Shown here one piece after another: positions 8,894-17,520 of a stretch of DNA of 64,000 nucleotides. The stretch's first letter is position 1; each line of letters opens with the position of its first letter. The DNA lies in assembly GCA_005808475.1 (NCBI GenBank), contig SYLY01000020.1, positions 20,573 to 84,572 of the forward strand. The letters run 5' to 3'. The position numbers were made by a program, and so were the translations under genes. The notes beneath the pieces were generated by a model. That model was not told the DNA's origin, made no database searches, and was given only the letters and a program-made list of their open reading frames with translations. The stretch comes from Acidobacteriota bacterium (GTDB lineage: Bacteria > Acidobacteriota > Terriglobia > Bryobacterales > Bryobacteraceae).

Positions 8894-10291
8894 TCACACC
8901 TCCTGGAGTGGGGACGATGAACCGAGTCTAGTCATCCCGGCGGCGCGAGTCAAGCCGTTCGCTTCCGCCTCTTCCGCCTCTACGTCCTCCGGCCATGCGC
9001 GGGCTGGAAAATGAGGGTTGGCGACGGCCAGGAGTTCCTCGTACCGGCGCCGGTCCTTGTCGAGTCCACGCGAGCGGGCGATCGCGGCCAGATAATGGAA
9101 CGCACGATAGGTGGACCGCCAGTCCGCGTTCCATCCTCCAGTGACCCTCCGGAACTCGATCTCCGCCGCGGCCGGATCGTTGTCCGCGAGGTGGGTCTTG
9201 CCCATTTCCAGAGCGATCTTGCCCGCCGGTGAGTGAGCGAACGATCGCAGGATCTCACGCTCCACCTGCGATTCCACCAGACGCTCGAGGGCGGTCCCGG
9301 CGGCGCGCTCGCCGCGCTTGCCGATCAGCGCCGACACGGCCCGCGAAACCTCGGTGTGAGCCACCCGGGTCTTGCCGAGGCAGAATCGCTGGTGGAGTGG
9401 GGCCAAGTCCTCCCGGCGGATTCGTGCCGCTGCGAGTTTGCGTTCGTAGGCTTGACCATGGCCCAAGTCCTGACACGTTTGCCGCGGCGCCGGTTCCGCC
9501 GTCAGGATCGCCGCATGAAAGGGCCGCTTCCCGCGCCACACCGCGCGGCGGTAGCCGGCCGGATTCACTTCCAGCCTCGGCGGCGAGAATCCAGCCGCCT
9601 CGCAGCACAGGGCGATCGTCTCGATCGATGGGATGCCGACGACGCTAAGGCCGGTCGCCGACCCGTCGTAATAGGACGACTCGAGCTTGTTTCCGCACAT
9701 GCCGACGGTCTTGGGACGTCCGAAGTAGACGACATCCTTGGGTTCGATCTCCGCGCGCGCGGCGGCGCCGATATGCCGCGAATCGAGCGTGATCGTCTCG
9801 AGGAATAGCAACTCGCCGCACACCTGACGCAGCGATCGCAGCGCGGCCGCGGGCGACTCCACGTGGTGGAGCAGCCCCGTTGCCACGACGATGTCGAAGA
9901 TTTCTCCGCGCACCGACTCGGCCAGGTTCTCGATCCCTCCCTGCACAAATTCGACGCGCGTCTCGATTCCCAAGATGGACCGGGCCACTTCTCCCTTGCG
10001 GATGTTCTTGGACCTCGGCTCCACTCCCACCAGACGCCGAAGAGGAAGGCCGCCGATCTGATGGAGAATCCAACCGTCGTAACAGCCAACATCGAGGATC
10101 GACATGCGCGCCAATCGGTCGCCGCTGAAACGCGTCGTAAGCACGCTTAGCAGCGTATCCGCAATGAAACGGCCGCGGCCCTCCAGCGCCTCTTCGTGAG
10201 TCAGGACCCCGGCGCCACCGGTCCATGCCGAGTGGTTGTAGGGGCCATGCGCGTTGAGTGTCTCGATTTGATCGATGCTCAGCGTCCTCAT
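8894..10291 (-). CDS. class I SAM-dependent methyltransferase with helical C-terminal extension
   Basis: A 465-residue soluble protein. Residues about 30-290 form a Rossmann methyltransferase: motif I ILDVGCYDGW (65-74), GVEPRSKNI as the acidic motif II region, and FDIVVATGLLHHVESP as motif IV. It resembles the DUF1698/CmoB-like and sugar or lipid methyltransferase group; the substrate is not evident. Residues about 300-450 are an Arg/Ala-rich, probably helical, TPR-like extension not seen in simple methyltransferases. The ATG at 10291 has no clear Shine-Dalgarno sequence. The gene ends 2 nt before the TonB receptor start on the same strand, suggesting one transcript. Confidence 0.8.
   Translation of the reverse strand: MRTLSIDQIETLNAHGPYNHSAWTGGAGVLTHEEALEGRGRFIADTLLSVLTTRFSGDRLARMSILDVGCYDGWILHQIGGLPLRRLVGVEPRSKNIRKGEVARSILGIETRVEFVQGGIENLAESVRGEIFDIVVATGLLHHVESPAAALRSLRQVCGELLFLETITLDSRHIGAAARAEIEPKDVVYFGRPKTVGMCGNKLESSYYDGSATGLSVVGIPSIETIALCCEAAGFSPPRLEVNPAGYRRAVWRGKRPFHAAILTAEPAPRQTCQDLGHGQAYERKLAAARIRREDLAPLHQRFCLGKTRVAHTEVSRAVSALIGKRGERAAGTALERLVESQVEREILRSFAHSPAGKIALEMGKTHLADNDPAAAEIEFRRVTGGWNADWRSTYRAFHYLAAIARSRGLDKDRRRYEELLAVANPHFPARAWPEDVEAEEAEANGLTRAAGMTRLGSSSPLQEV
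8899..8904 (-). promoter_or_regulatory. strong Shine-Dalgarno site fixing a TTG start
   Basis: On the minus strand AGGAGG stands 6 nt before the TTG at 8892. It lies inside the last codons of the upstream methyltransferase gene and decides the start of TonB receptor 1. Confidence 0.75.
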
Positions 10292-10367
10292 TGCTGGGAG
10301 TCCATCGGAGGAAATTCCGCGCTTCCCGAGTCAGCCACGTTCGATCCGAGGTACTACTCCATTGCGT

Positions 10368-10817
10368 CTATAGGAACCGCGCGGCCAGCCAGCCGGCCGA
10401 CAGGACCGTGAGAAGGACCGGGCCGAAAACGAGCCGCCAGGGAGTCGCGATGTCGGCTTCGGTGGGGGCGTTCGGGTTGAAAGCCACCGGGACTTTGGCG
10501 CCGATCGCGATACGGCGATCGGCGCGGGTGACAACGGAGGGGCGGAAGCGGAATTCGGACCCGCCGGCGCGGAACCGGATCACCGGGCGGCCCCTGCTCC
10601 GCAACCGGACGAGGTTGCCTCTGGAGCCCGTCGCGTCTCTCTCGTCGAGCACGATGCCATCGCTCGGAGGCGGCTGCTCGGCGTAGACGACCCTCTCCAC
10701 GATGCCGGTGGTCCGGCCGGTCATGTCCCGAACTTGCATCCAGGACGAGATGGCCGCCAAGACCAGAAGGAATGGGGCCGCCTCGACCAGCAGGTGGACT
10801 AGCCGGCTGGCGTCCAT
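10368..10817 (-). CDS. DUF3592-like membrane protein
   Basis: A 149-residue protein with hydrophobic segments at both ends (about 8-26 and 130-148). Between them is a beta-rich domain with the DUF3592 look: GRTTGIVERV, RPVIRFRAGGSEFRFRPSVV, and GAKVPVAFNPNAPTEADI, the last corresponding to the family's conserved V-x-Y-x-P-x-x-P motif. The family is widespread and of unknown function. Its start lies within the 3' end of the HAD gene (19-nt overlap) on the same strand, so it is the last gene of the M48-HAD-DUF3592 run. Confidence 0.72.
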   Translation of the reverse strand: MDASRLVHLLVEAAPFLLVLAAISSWMQVRDMTGRTTGIVERVVYAEQPPPSDGIVLDERDATGSRGNLVRLRSRGRPVIRFRAGGSEFRFRPSVVTRADRRIAIGAKVPVAFNPNAPTEADIATPWRLVFGPVLLTVLSAGWLAARFL

Positions 10818-11431
10818 GAGCTTGGGCCCAGCCTGGCCAGCACCGATTCCGCGGTGCGCTCCGGATCGGCGATGCGCAGCACATCGAACCCGGCGGCCGA
10901 TCCAGCCCGCGCCCCGGCATCGGAATCCTCGACGACCAGCGGCCGCCTCGCACCGAGCCTCGCGGCCGCAATCAGATAGGGCTCGGGGTCGGGCTTCAGC
11001 CGGCGGACATCGTCGCCAGTCACGATCGTGGCGAACGCGGCCCGCACACCGGCTGCCTCGAGCGCCGGTTCGACCTCCAACCTCCCGCTAGAACTTACCA
11101 CCGCCAACGGCGGACCCGCCATTTGCAGCAGAAGCTCGCGCGTGGCGGTGGGCATCGGAACGGCCAACAGCATCCGATCGCGAAACAGCGCCTTCTTGCG
11201 CGGATACTCGGCCCACACCGGATCGAACAGCGAGTCCCGGCCCGCGATGCGGCATAGCGCCTCGATCATCTTCCGGTCCGAGACTCCGATGCACTCGCGC
11301 GCGTAGTCCTCCCAGGTCAGCGCCAAGCCGTACGGCGCGACCACTTCGCGCCAACATGCCCAGTGAATGGGCTCGCTATCGACGAGCACGCCGTCGAAAT
11401 CGAATAGGATGGCATCGTAGCCGGAGGTCAA
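10799..11431 (-). CDS. HAD-superfamily hydrolase (beta-phosphoglucomutase/phosphatase type)
   Basis: A 210-residue cytoplasmic HAD enzyme with the C1-cap layout of sugar-phosphate phosphatases and phosphoglucomutases. Motif I is LFDFDGVLVDSE, with nucleophile Asp11 and acid/base Asp13. Motif II is VVSSSGR, the motif III lysine is in RRLKPDPEPYL, and motif IV is VVEDSDAGARAG. An Asp at the second motif I position fits either activity, so the substrate is left open. The start is TTG at 11431, overlapping the M48 stop codon in a TTGA arrangement, so it is probably translated by coupling. Confidence 0.85.
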   Translation of the reverse strand: MTSGYDAILFDFDGVLVDSEPIHWACWREVVAPYGLALTWEDYARECIGVSDRKMIEALCRIAGRDSLFDPVWAEYPRKKALFRDRMLLAVPMPTATRELLLQMAGPPLAVVSSSGRLEVEPALEAAGVRAAFATIVTGDDVRRLKPDPEPYLIAAARLGARRPLVVEDSDAGARAGSAAGFDVLRIADPERTAESVLARLGPSSWTPAG

Positions 11432-12813
11432 CGCGCCACCCGGATCGAATCGATCATTTGATCGAAGACCGGTTGCGCCGCCGACAGATCCTGCTCGGGT
11501 GCGATCAGCAGCAGGTAGAACAGACCCTGCGGATGCTCCACCGACACGAGGATATCCGCTTCGTTGGTGCCCTGGAAAGGAGACGGCGATTGCAGTCTGG
11601 TGGCGATTGCGCTGGACCCGCTCGCCAAGCGGAACGCCTTCTGGCCGCCGGGCTTGAGGTTTTGATCCCGCTGTTGGAAGCTTTTGATCAAAGCCTGCGT
11701 ATCGGCCTCGATGTTCGGCCGGCCGCGCGACTGATACAGACCGGCCATGGCGCCGTAGCCGATGCCTCCGTTCGGGAATAACCCCGCCGGCGAAGCGATG
11801 GTTACCTCGCTCCCGTTGGGGTCGCCCAGCAGTTGCCAGTTCTCCGGGTACCCGAAAGTCACGATTTGGCTCTTGAACTCCTTCAGGTTGCCCGAGGGCC
11901 GCGCCGCTTGTGGATTCGAAGGGTTGCCCTGTGGCTGCACTCCACCCTGTCCGCCCGCCTGCCCCGGCTGGGGCTTGGGCTTGGGCAGCTCCGGCATGCC
12001 TTTGATCGAGCTCTGGATCTGCGCCAGATTGCCGGATTCCGAGCCGTAGGCGCGGGGCGGCAAAAGCAGAATCTCCTGCTGGATGTTCTTGACGCGGTTC
12101 TCCGGATTCGGGTGGGACGCGAAGAACTCCTGCAGTTTGCCCGACTTGCCGTGCTCGGCCTGGAGCTTCTCGAAAAACCGCGCCATCTCGATCGGGTTGT
12201 AGCCTGCTTCGGCCATGATGCGCGTGCCCAGAAGATCGGCGTCGCGTTCGGCGTTGCGGCCCATCTTGAGCAGCACCGAATTGGCTCCGAGTCCGATTCC
12301 CAATTGGGCCAACGTACCGGTGATGCCCCCGTTTCCGAGCATTGCTCCGCCGAGAACCGCTGGAAGCTGAATCAACTGCGCCTTGGAGGCTTGGTTGGTG
12401 CCGTGGCGCAACGCCACGTGCGAGATCTCGTGCGCCAGCACAGCCGCTATCTGCGAGTCGTTCTCGGCCGCCGTGATCAACCCCGTGTGGGTGAACGTCG
12501 GCCCACCCGGAAGGGCAAAGGCATTGATCGATTTGTCCTGCACTACCTTAAAGGTGTAGGGATACCCCCCGGCTAGAGAACTCTTAGCCAGCTTCCCGCC
12601 GATGTTGCGGAGGAATGCGTTGACGGACTCCTCCTTGACGACCGGCATTTGCTGTTCGACCTGCGCGGCGTATTCCTTGCCCATTTGGACATCTTGTTCC
12701 TTGCTGAACAGGTTGAATCCCGGTTTGATGTCCCGGAGCTTCGGAGCCTTCTGCGCCAACAAGGAGCCGGCGGCGGCCAAGGTGAACGCCAACAGACGCG
12801 GAAATCTCTTCAT
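11428..12813 (-). CDS. exported M48-family zinc metalloprotease
   Basis: A 461-residue protein from the ATG at 12813. That start is preferred over an upstream in-frame one because it begins a clean signal peptide (MKRFPRLLAFTLAAAGSLLAQ) and has GGAGGAG upstream. The zinc motif HEISH is at about residues 128-132, with the third ligand in the ERDADLLGTRIM region, as in BepA/YfgC-like M48 proteases that handle outer-membrane assembly. After a Pro/Gly/Gln-rich linker (about 285-315), a C-terminal domain of unknown role follows (about 320-460, starting FKSQIVTFGYPENW). It is expressed divergently from ilvE and overlaps the HAD gene. Confidence 0.87.
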   Translation of the reverse strand: MKRFPRLLAFTLAAAGSLLAQKAPKLRDIKPGFNLFSKEQDVQMGKEYAAQVEQQMPVVKEESVNAFLRNIGGKLAKSSLAGGYPYTFKVVQDKSINAFALPGGPTFTHTGLITAAENDSQIAAVLAHEISHVALRHGTNQASKAQLIQLPAVLGGAMLGNGGITGTLAQLGIGLGANSVLLKMGRNAERDADLLGTRIMAEAGYNPIEMARFFEKLQAEHGKSGKLQEFFASHPNPENRVKNIQQEILLLPPRAYGSESGNLAQIQSSIKGMPELPKPKPQPGQAGGQGGVQPQGNPSNPQAARPSGNLKEFKSQIVTFGYPENWQLLGDPNGSEVTIASPAGLFPNGGIGYGAMAGLYQSRGRPNIEADTQALIKSFQQRDQNLKPGGQKAFRLASGSSAIATRLQSPSPFQGTNEADILVSVEHPQGLFYLLLIAPEQDLSAAQPVFDQMIDSIRVAR

Positions 12814-12836
12814 GATCGAGTGGTCTCCTCCAGATA

Positions 12837-12842
12837 ATTCTA
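12837..12842 (-). promoter_or_regulatory. -10 box of the M48 gene (conventional leader)
   Basis: TAGAAT on the minus strand lies 23 nt before the ATG at 12813, leaving a short leader that contains GGAGGAG. It contrasts with the leaderless layout of the divergent ilvE promoter. Confidence 0.45.
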
Positions 12843-12939
12843 CTGCCAGCCAAGCTCTTAGATGCAATCGCCGGGCCAAACGATTCTGTACCGGGATGCC
12901 GGAGCTGCCTCTGATGCTGTTTTTCGGCGCTTATAGCGT

Positions 12940-12945
12940 TATAAT
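12940..12945 (+). promoter_or_regulatory. perfect TATAAT -10 box, leaderless ilvE promoter
   Basis: TATAAT ends 6 nt before the ATG at 12952 and no Shine-Dalgarno sequence lies between. The expected transcription start is therefore at the ATG. The -35 region is weak (TGTTTT nearby). Confidence 0.6.
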
Positions 12946-12951
12946 GGCGAA

Positions 12952-13893
12952 ATGACGCCCACCGAAAAGATCTGGCACAACGGACGCTTCATCCGATGGG
13001 AGGATGCCAAGATTCACGTACTCTCCCATGTGGTGAGCTACGGCAGTTCGGTCTTCGAAGGGATTCGGTGCTACGAGACGACGTCGGGTCCGGCGATCTT
13101 CCGGCTGCCCGAGCATGCCCGGCGCCTGATCGACTCGGCCCGCATCTACCGCATCGACGAGGCCAAGATCGGCTACGACGCCGCGCAATTGGCGCAAGCG
13201 ATGATCGATCTGGTCGCCATCAACCGAATGAAGTCGTGCTACATCCGGCCCATCATCCTGCGCGGCTACGGCGACATCGGCGTGATGCCGAAGAACAACC
13301 CGATCGAGACGTATCTCGCCTGCTGGGAATGGGGCAAGTACCTCGGCGCGGAGGCTTTGACCGAAGGCGTTGACGTGTGTGTCTCGAGCTGGAATCGCAA
13401 TGCTCCCAACACGATGCCGACGCTGTCGAAGGCCGGTGGCAACTACCTGAGCTCTCAACTCATCCGCATGGAAGCCGACGTCAACGGCTACGCCGAGGGC
13501 ATCGCGCTCGACGTGAACGGCTACGTCAGCGAAGGGTCGGGCGAGAACATCTTCGTCATCCGCGACGGGAAGGTCTACACGCCGCCGCTTTCCGCGTCGG
13601 TGCTGCCCGGTATCACCAGGGACACGGTCGTCACATTGATGAGAAATCTCGGGATCGAGCCGGTCGAAACCAACATCCCCCGGGAGTCGCTCTACGTGGC
13701 GGATGAGATTTTCTTCACGGGCACGGCGGTCGAGATCACGCCGGTGCGGTCGGTGGACCGCTACAAGGTCGGGTCCGGGACGCGGGGGCCGCTGACGGCC
13801 AAGCTCCAGGAGGATTTTTTCGGGATCGTGCAGGGACGAGTCGAGGACCGATTCGGGTGGCTCACTCCTGTTCCCGCCGCCGTTGAGGTCTAG
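12952..13893 (+). CDS. ilvE: branched-chain amino acid aminotransferase
   Basis: A 313-residue fold-type IV PLP enzyme that transfers the amino group between glutamate and the keto acids of Leu, Ile and Val. The PLP lysine is Lys160 in TLSKAGGNYLSS. Other signatures are YGSSVFEGIRCY, YIRPIILRGYGDIGV, EGSGENIFVIRDGKVYTPP and VLPGITRDTV. Length is normal. D-amino-acid transaminases and aminodeoxychorismate lyases share the fold, but the combination fits IlvE best. No other branched-chain genes are adjacent. It stands alone behind its own promoter, divergent from the M48 protease gene. Confidence 0.93.
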   Translation: MTPTEKIWHNGRFIRWEDAKIHVLSHVVSYGSSVFEGIRCYETTSGPAIFRLPEHARRLIDSARIYRIDEAKIGYDAAQLAQAMIDLVAINRMKSCYIRPIILRGYGDIGVMPKNNPIETYLACWEWGKYLGAEALTEGVDVCVSSWNRNAPNTMPTLSKAGGNYLSSQLIRMEADVNGYAEGIALDVNGYVSEGSGENIFVIRDGKVYTPPLSASVLPGITRDTVVTLMRNLGIEPVETNIPRESLYVADEIFFTGTAVEITPVRSVDRYKVGSGTRGPLTAKLQEDFFGIVQGRVEDRFGWLTPVPAAVEV

Positions 13894-14135
13894 CAGCCCG
13901 TGGTGCAAGCAGCACATGCGCCCAGAAACAGATCGGCGGGCGCCCTTCCAAACGGTCACCTCCCCCGAGATACCCGCCTGGCTCAACGCCCGCTACGGAT
14001 CGCTTTTAGTTGTAGCAGGATCCCCGGCCGCGCGCCACAACTGATTGAGAATTCAGGGAGGATTTCTACAGGCAATTTTCCTTTTAATTTCAATAGGATA
14101 GAAGTGGCCTCCTGTGGAAATCTTGTGAATAAAAC

Positions 14136-15305
14136 ATGAGTCTGAGGACTTGTATCGGGCGAGAGCCCTCCGGCGCGGCGATTTCGGTGGAGTTCGGCGA
14201 ACGCATCGAGTCGGTGTCGGCTTGGACCGGCGAGGCGCCGGCTCAGTGGCTGTCGCCCGGCTGGGTCGACATTCAGGTCAACGGGTATGCCGGCGCGGAC
14301 TACTGCTCGCCGCACACCACTCTCGAAGATGCCACGCACTCGGTCGAGGTGCTTTGGTCGACGGGCGTCACGCGCTTCTTTCCCACCGTGATCACCGGGT
14401 CACGGGAGGGACTGGCCGGCGCGATCGCCAACCTGGCGAAGCTGAAAGCGGCAATGCCGCTGCACGGCAAGTCGATGGTGGGATTCCACATCGAGGGTCC
14501 GCACATTTCACCGGTGGAAGGGCCCCGAGGGGCGCATCCGGAATCCGCTGTCCGTCCGCCCGACATCGACGAATTGAAGAGTTGGATCGACTTGTCGCAC
14601 GGTCAGATCAAGCTGGTTACGGTCGCGCCGGAGTGGCCGGGCGCGGCGAGCTACATCGAATTCGCGGCGAGCCGGGGGATCGTGATCGCGATCGGTCACA
14701 CCATGGCGGACTCGGCGCAAATTGCCGCCGCCGTTTCGGCTGGCGCGACAATGTCCACTCACCTCGGCAACGGAGCGCACGCGACGATTCGCCGGCATCC
14801 GAACTACATTTGGGATCAGTTGGCGGACGACCGGCTGGCCGCGAGCTTCATCGCCGACGGGATTCATCTCCCGGCGGCGTTTCTCAAGGTTGCGTTGCGC
14901 GCCAAGGGGGTCGAGCGGTCGGTAATGACGACGGACGCGGTGATGCCCGCCGGTTGCCGGCCCGGCCGATACCGTCTGGGTGAGGTGGATGTCGAACTGC
15001 ATGACGACGACCGGGTAACGTTGGTCGGCAAGGACAAGCTGGCCGGCTCCTCCCTGCGGATGGATCGGGGGGTAGAAAATCTGATGCGCCTGGGCGAGGT
15101 GAGCTTCGGCCAGGCGATCGCCATGTCCAGCCGAAACCCGGCCCGGTGCGGTAGGATCGAGGGCCGCTGCCAGGGACTCGCTCCCGGCGAGCTTGGGGAT
15201 CTGCTGGAACTCGACTTCGACGCGGCGGCGATATCGGTTCGTGTGCGTAGTGTCTACCTCGAGGGTGAAAACGTCTATCGCGCGGACCGGGCGGACTCGA
15301 ACTAA
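14136..15305 (+). CDS. N-acetylglucosamine-6-phosphate deacetylase-like amidohydrolase
   Basis: A 389-residue amidohydrolase of the NagA family, which deacetylates GlcNAc-6-P during amino-sugar catabolism and cell-wall recycling. Metal and substrate motifs in order: GWVDIQVNGYAGADY, FHIEGPHISP with GPRGAHPE, IGHTMADSAQ, STHLGNGAHA, FIADGIHLP and MTTDAVMP (the catalytic Asp region). The usual N-terminal H-x-H pair is replaced by VDIQVNG, as is normal for NagA-type enzymes. No nagB or ROK kinase is adjacent; a ROK kinase sits 22 kb away. The 242-bp upstream gap is AT-richer than the surroundings and shows no gene and no convincing terminator. Confidence 0.85.
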   Translation: MSLRTCIGREPSGAAISVEFGERIESVSAWTGEAPAQWLSPGWVDIQVNGYAGADYCSPHTTLEDATHSVEVLWSTGVTRFFPTVITGSREGLAGAIANLAKLKAAMPLHGKSMVGFHIEGPHISPVEGPRGAHPESAVRPPDIDELKSWIDLSHGQIKLVTVAPEWPGAASYIEFAASRGIVIAIGHTMADSAQIAAAVSAGATMSTHLGNGAHATIRRHPNYIWDQLADDRLAASFIADGIHLPAAFLKVALRAKGVERSVMTTDAVMPAGCRPGRYRLGEVDVELHDDDRVTLVGKDKLAGSSLRMDRGVENLMRLGEVSFGQAIAMSSRNPARCGRIEGRCQGLAPGELGDLLELDFDAAAISVRVRSVYLEGENVYRADRADSN

Positions 15306-15366
15306 TACCGCAAACGGTGAGGGGGGATTGACGGCCACTTGGAGCCGCCGTATTCTGGAGTCGGTA

Positions 15367-15618
15367 TTGATCATGGAGACCCGCACCGGCCGGCTCTTCG
15401 ATCTCGGCGTGGATGGTTTGGGTTTCATCGCCGAAGACCCCGGTGGTCTCACCTGGGCTTTCCGTTACGGTTCCGAGGGTTCGCGCTTGGCGGACAACAG
15501 GGAGGAGTTTCACCGGCTGGAAGGTGAAATCGTCGACTTTGGCGTTCAGGGTGGCAGCGTCGCCTCCGTCGTTCTCACGGCTCCGCGCGAAGCGCAAGCC
15601 CGAGGTGCGGCGGTGTGA
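15367..15618 (+). CDS. small OB-fold/cold-shock-like hypothetical protein
   Basis: An 83-residue protein. The TTG at 15367 is preferred because GGAG stands 6 nt upstream; an in-frame ATG lies two codons later. The pattern TGRLFDLGVDGLGFIAEDPGGLTWAFRYG...EFHRLEGEIVDFGVQGGSVASVV resembles a cold-shock/OB beta-barrel (a G-F-I core strand, then an L-x-G-x-x-V-x-F strand), though the RNA-binding aromatic motifs are not clear. A nucleic-acid-binding role is inference. It sits alone between the NagA-like gene and the DUF1549 gene. Confidence 0.5.
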   Translation: MIMETRTGRLFDLGVDGLGFIAEDPGGLTWAFRYGSEGSRLADNREEFHRLEGEIVDFGVQGGSVASVVLTAPREAQARGAAV

Positions 15619-15665
15619 CCGGATCCCCTTGTTCGCGGCCCCTTTCCCTGTCCGGCGTGACCGGT

Positions 15666-15671
15666 TATCAT
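15666..15671 (+). promoter_or_regulatory. -10 box 7 nt before a start codon
   Basis: TATCAT ends 7 nt before the ATG at 15679. This favours that ATG over an earlier in-frame ATG at 15670, which overlaps the box. Confidence 0.45.
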
Positions 15672-15678
15672 GATAGCG

Positions 15679-17505
15679 ATGAGGCTTGTGAAGTTCTGGC
15701 TGCCGCTATTGACTTCGTTGGCGGCCGTCCGCGCCGCCGATCCCAATTGTCCCCGTTATCCGGCCGCCGCGCGGACCGAAACGGAGGACAGCCTACAACT
15801 CGATCGCGACTTCCAGGCGTTGCGCCGCAAAGGCGCATCGAGGGCGGCGGCGTCGAACCGGCCCGCGTCCAACAATTTCATCGATCAGGTGCTGTTCCAA
15901 AAGATGGCCGCCGATGGCGTGGCGGCCGCGCCCAGAACCACCGACGCCGAATTTCTGCGGCGCATCTACCTCGATCTGTCGGGCCGCATTCCCACACCGG
16001 AACAGGCGGAGGCGTTCCTCAACGACCCTGATTCGAACAAACGCGCCGTGCTCGTCGAGCAACTGCTGGCGGCCCCGTCCTACGCCGACCAGCTCACGCT
16101 GTTTTACGCCAACAAGTTCAAGGTCACCCGCGCCCACGAGAGCGTGTCGAGCCCCGGCCGCGACGTCTTCCACAAGTTCCTGCGCGACGCAATCGCCTCC
16201 GACCGCCCCTACGACGAGTTCGCCCGCGAGTTGCTGAGCGCGAAAGGCGAAGTCGACTCCTCGCCGGGTACGCAGTTTTTTGCGCGGTGGATGGACGTGA
16301 ACGGGCCGATCCAGGATTCCTGGGACGACATCACCGACAAGATCTCCACGATCTTCCTCGGTTACAAGACGGAATGCGTCTCGTGCCACAACGGACGGGC
16401 GCACTTGGAGAAGATCAACCTGCACCTATCGCGGCGAACGCGGAAGGAGTTTTGGGAGCAGTCCGCGTTTTTGTCGCGCATGTTCTACGTTCGATGGAGC
16501 GACGATCCGATCGGGTTCCGTCCGCGCATCATTCTGGTCGATCGCGACTATGGAACCTATTCGGGGGCGGTACCCGCGACCAATCCCGGCAACCGGCCCG
16601 CGCGTGAGGGCGCGGTGGTCACGCCGAAGTACTTCGGCACCGGCGTAGCTCCGCCGACTGGCGAGTGGCGCCGGGAGTTGGCCAACGCGATCGTGTCGGA
16701 CCGCCAGTTCGCACGCGCCGCCGTCAATCATATTTGGGACTACTTTTTCGGCTTCGGCATCGTGGATCCCCCCGACGCCTGGGACATGGACCGCGTGGAT
16801 CCGGCGAGCCCTCCGCCGGGCGATTGGCCGCTCCAGAACTCGCACCCCGAACTGCTCGACCAGTTGGCGCGTTCCTTCGTGTCTGACAATTACAAGCTGA
16901 AATCGCTGATCCGGCAAATCGTGTCGAGCGACGCCTATCAACTTTCGAGCCGCTACGACGGGCAGTGGAAGCCCGGCTTCACCCGCTATTTCGCGCGCTA
17001 TCAAGCTCGCCGCCTGAGCGCCGAACAGTTGTACGATTCGACGATCACCGCGACGCGCACCGAACAGCCGATGGTGATCGGATCCTCGGGCCGCGTGGCT
17101 GTTTACGCGAATCAACTGCCCGACCCCACCGAACCGATCAGCGATTTCCGCGTCGTGGACTTCATGAACCAGCTCGGCCGCGGCAACTGGATGACGATCG
17201 ACCGCTCCACCGAGCCGACCCTGCTGGGGTTGCTCTATCAAATGAACGACAGCCAGATCGTGAACCGCTCGCTCGGTCTGGCGAACTCGAACGTGCCCGC
17301 GACCAACCGCGTCCATCAGGTGGACGCCAAGGCCACCACCGACGAAGACGCGATCAGCGCCATCTACCTGGCTACGCTCACCCGCCATCCCACCGATCGC
17401 GAGACGACGCTGATTCTGTCGCGCCGGAGCGGCCCTCGATACCAGTGGTTGAGCGACGTCCAGTGGGCGCTGCTCAACAAGCTCGACTTCACGTTCAACT
17501 ACTGA
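15679..17505 (+). CDS. exported DUF1549/DUF1553 protein with CxxCH motif
   Basis: A 608-residue exported protein with signal peptide MRLVKFWLPLLTSLAAVRA. DUF1549 (about 50-260) includes FLRRIYLDLSGRIPTPEQ and RPYDEFARELL, ending near ECVSCHNG, a CxxCH haem-binding-type motif. DUF1553 (about 325-600) includes ELANAIVSDRQFARAAVNHIWDYFFG and LIRQIVSSDAYQLSS. In Planctomycetes and Acidobacteria these proteins travel with DUF1501 partners, as here (15 bp downstream). They are suspected cell-surface or cytochrome-linked proteins, but no biochemical function is established. A single CxxCH would bind at most one haem c. Confidence 0.88.
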   Translation: MRLVKFWLPLLTSLAAVRAADPNCPRYPAAARTETEDSLQLDRDFQALRRKGASRAAASNRPASNNFIDQVLFQKMAADGVAAAPRTTDAEFLRRIYLDLSGRIPTPEQAEAFLNDPDSNKRAVLVEQLLAAPSYADQLTLFYANKFKVTRAHESVSSPGRDVFHKFLRDAIASDRPYDEFARELLSAKGEVDSSPGTQFFARWMDVNGPIQDSWDDITDKISTIFLGYKTECVSCHNGRAHLEKINLHLSRRTRKEFWEQSAFLSRMFYVRWSDDPIGFRPRIILVDRDYGTYSGAVPATNPGNRPAREGAVVTPKYFGTGVAPPTGEWRRELANAIVSDRQFARAAVNHIWDYFFGFGIVDPPDAWDMDRVDPASPPPGDWPLQNSHPELLDQLARSFVSDNYKLKSLIRQIVSSDAYQLSSRYDGQWKPGFTRYFARYQARRLSAEQLYDSTITATRTEQPMVIGSSGRVAVYANQLPDPTEPISDFRVVDFMNQLGRGNWMTIDRSTEPTLLGLLYQMNDSQIVNRSLGLANSNVPATNRVHQVDAKATTDEDAISAIYLATLTRHPTDRETTLILSRRSGPRYQWLSDVQWALLNKLDFTFNY

Positions 17506-17520
17506 GGGGACTTTGACGTC

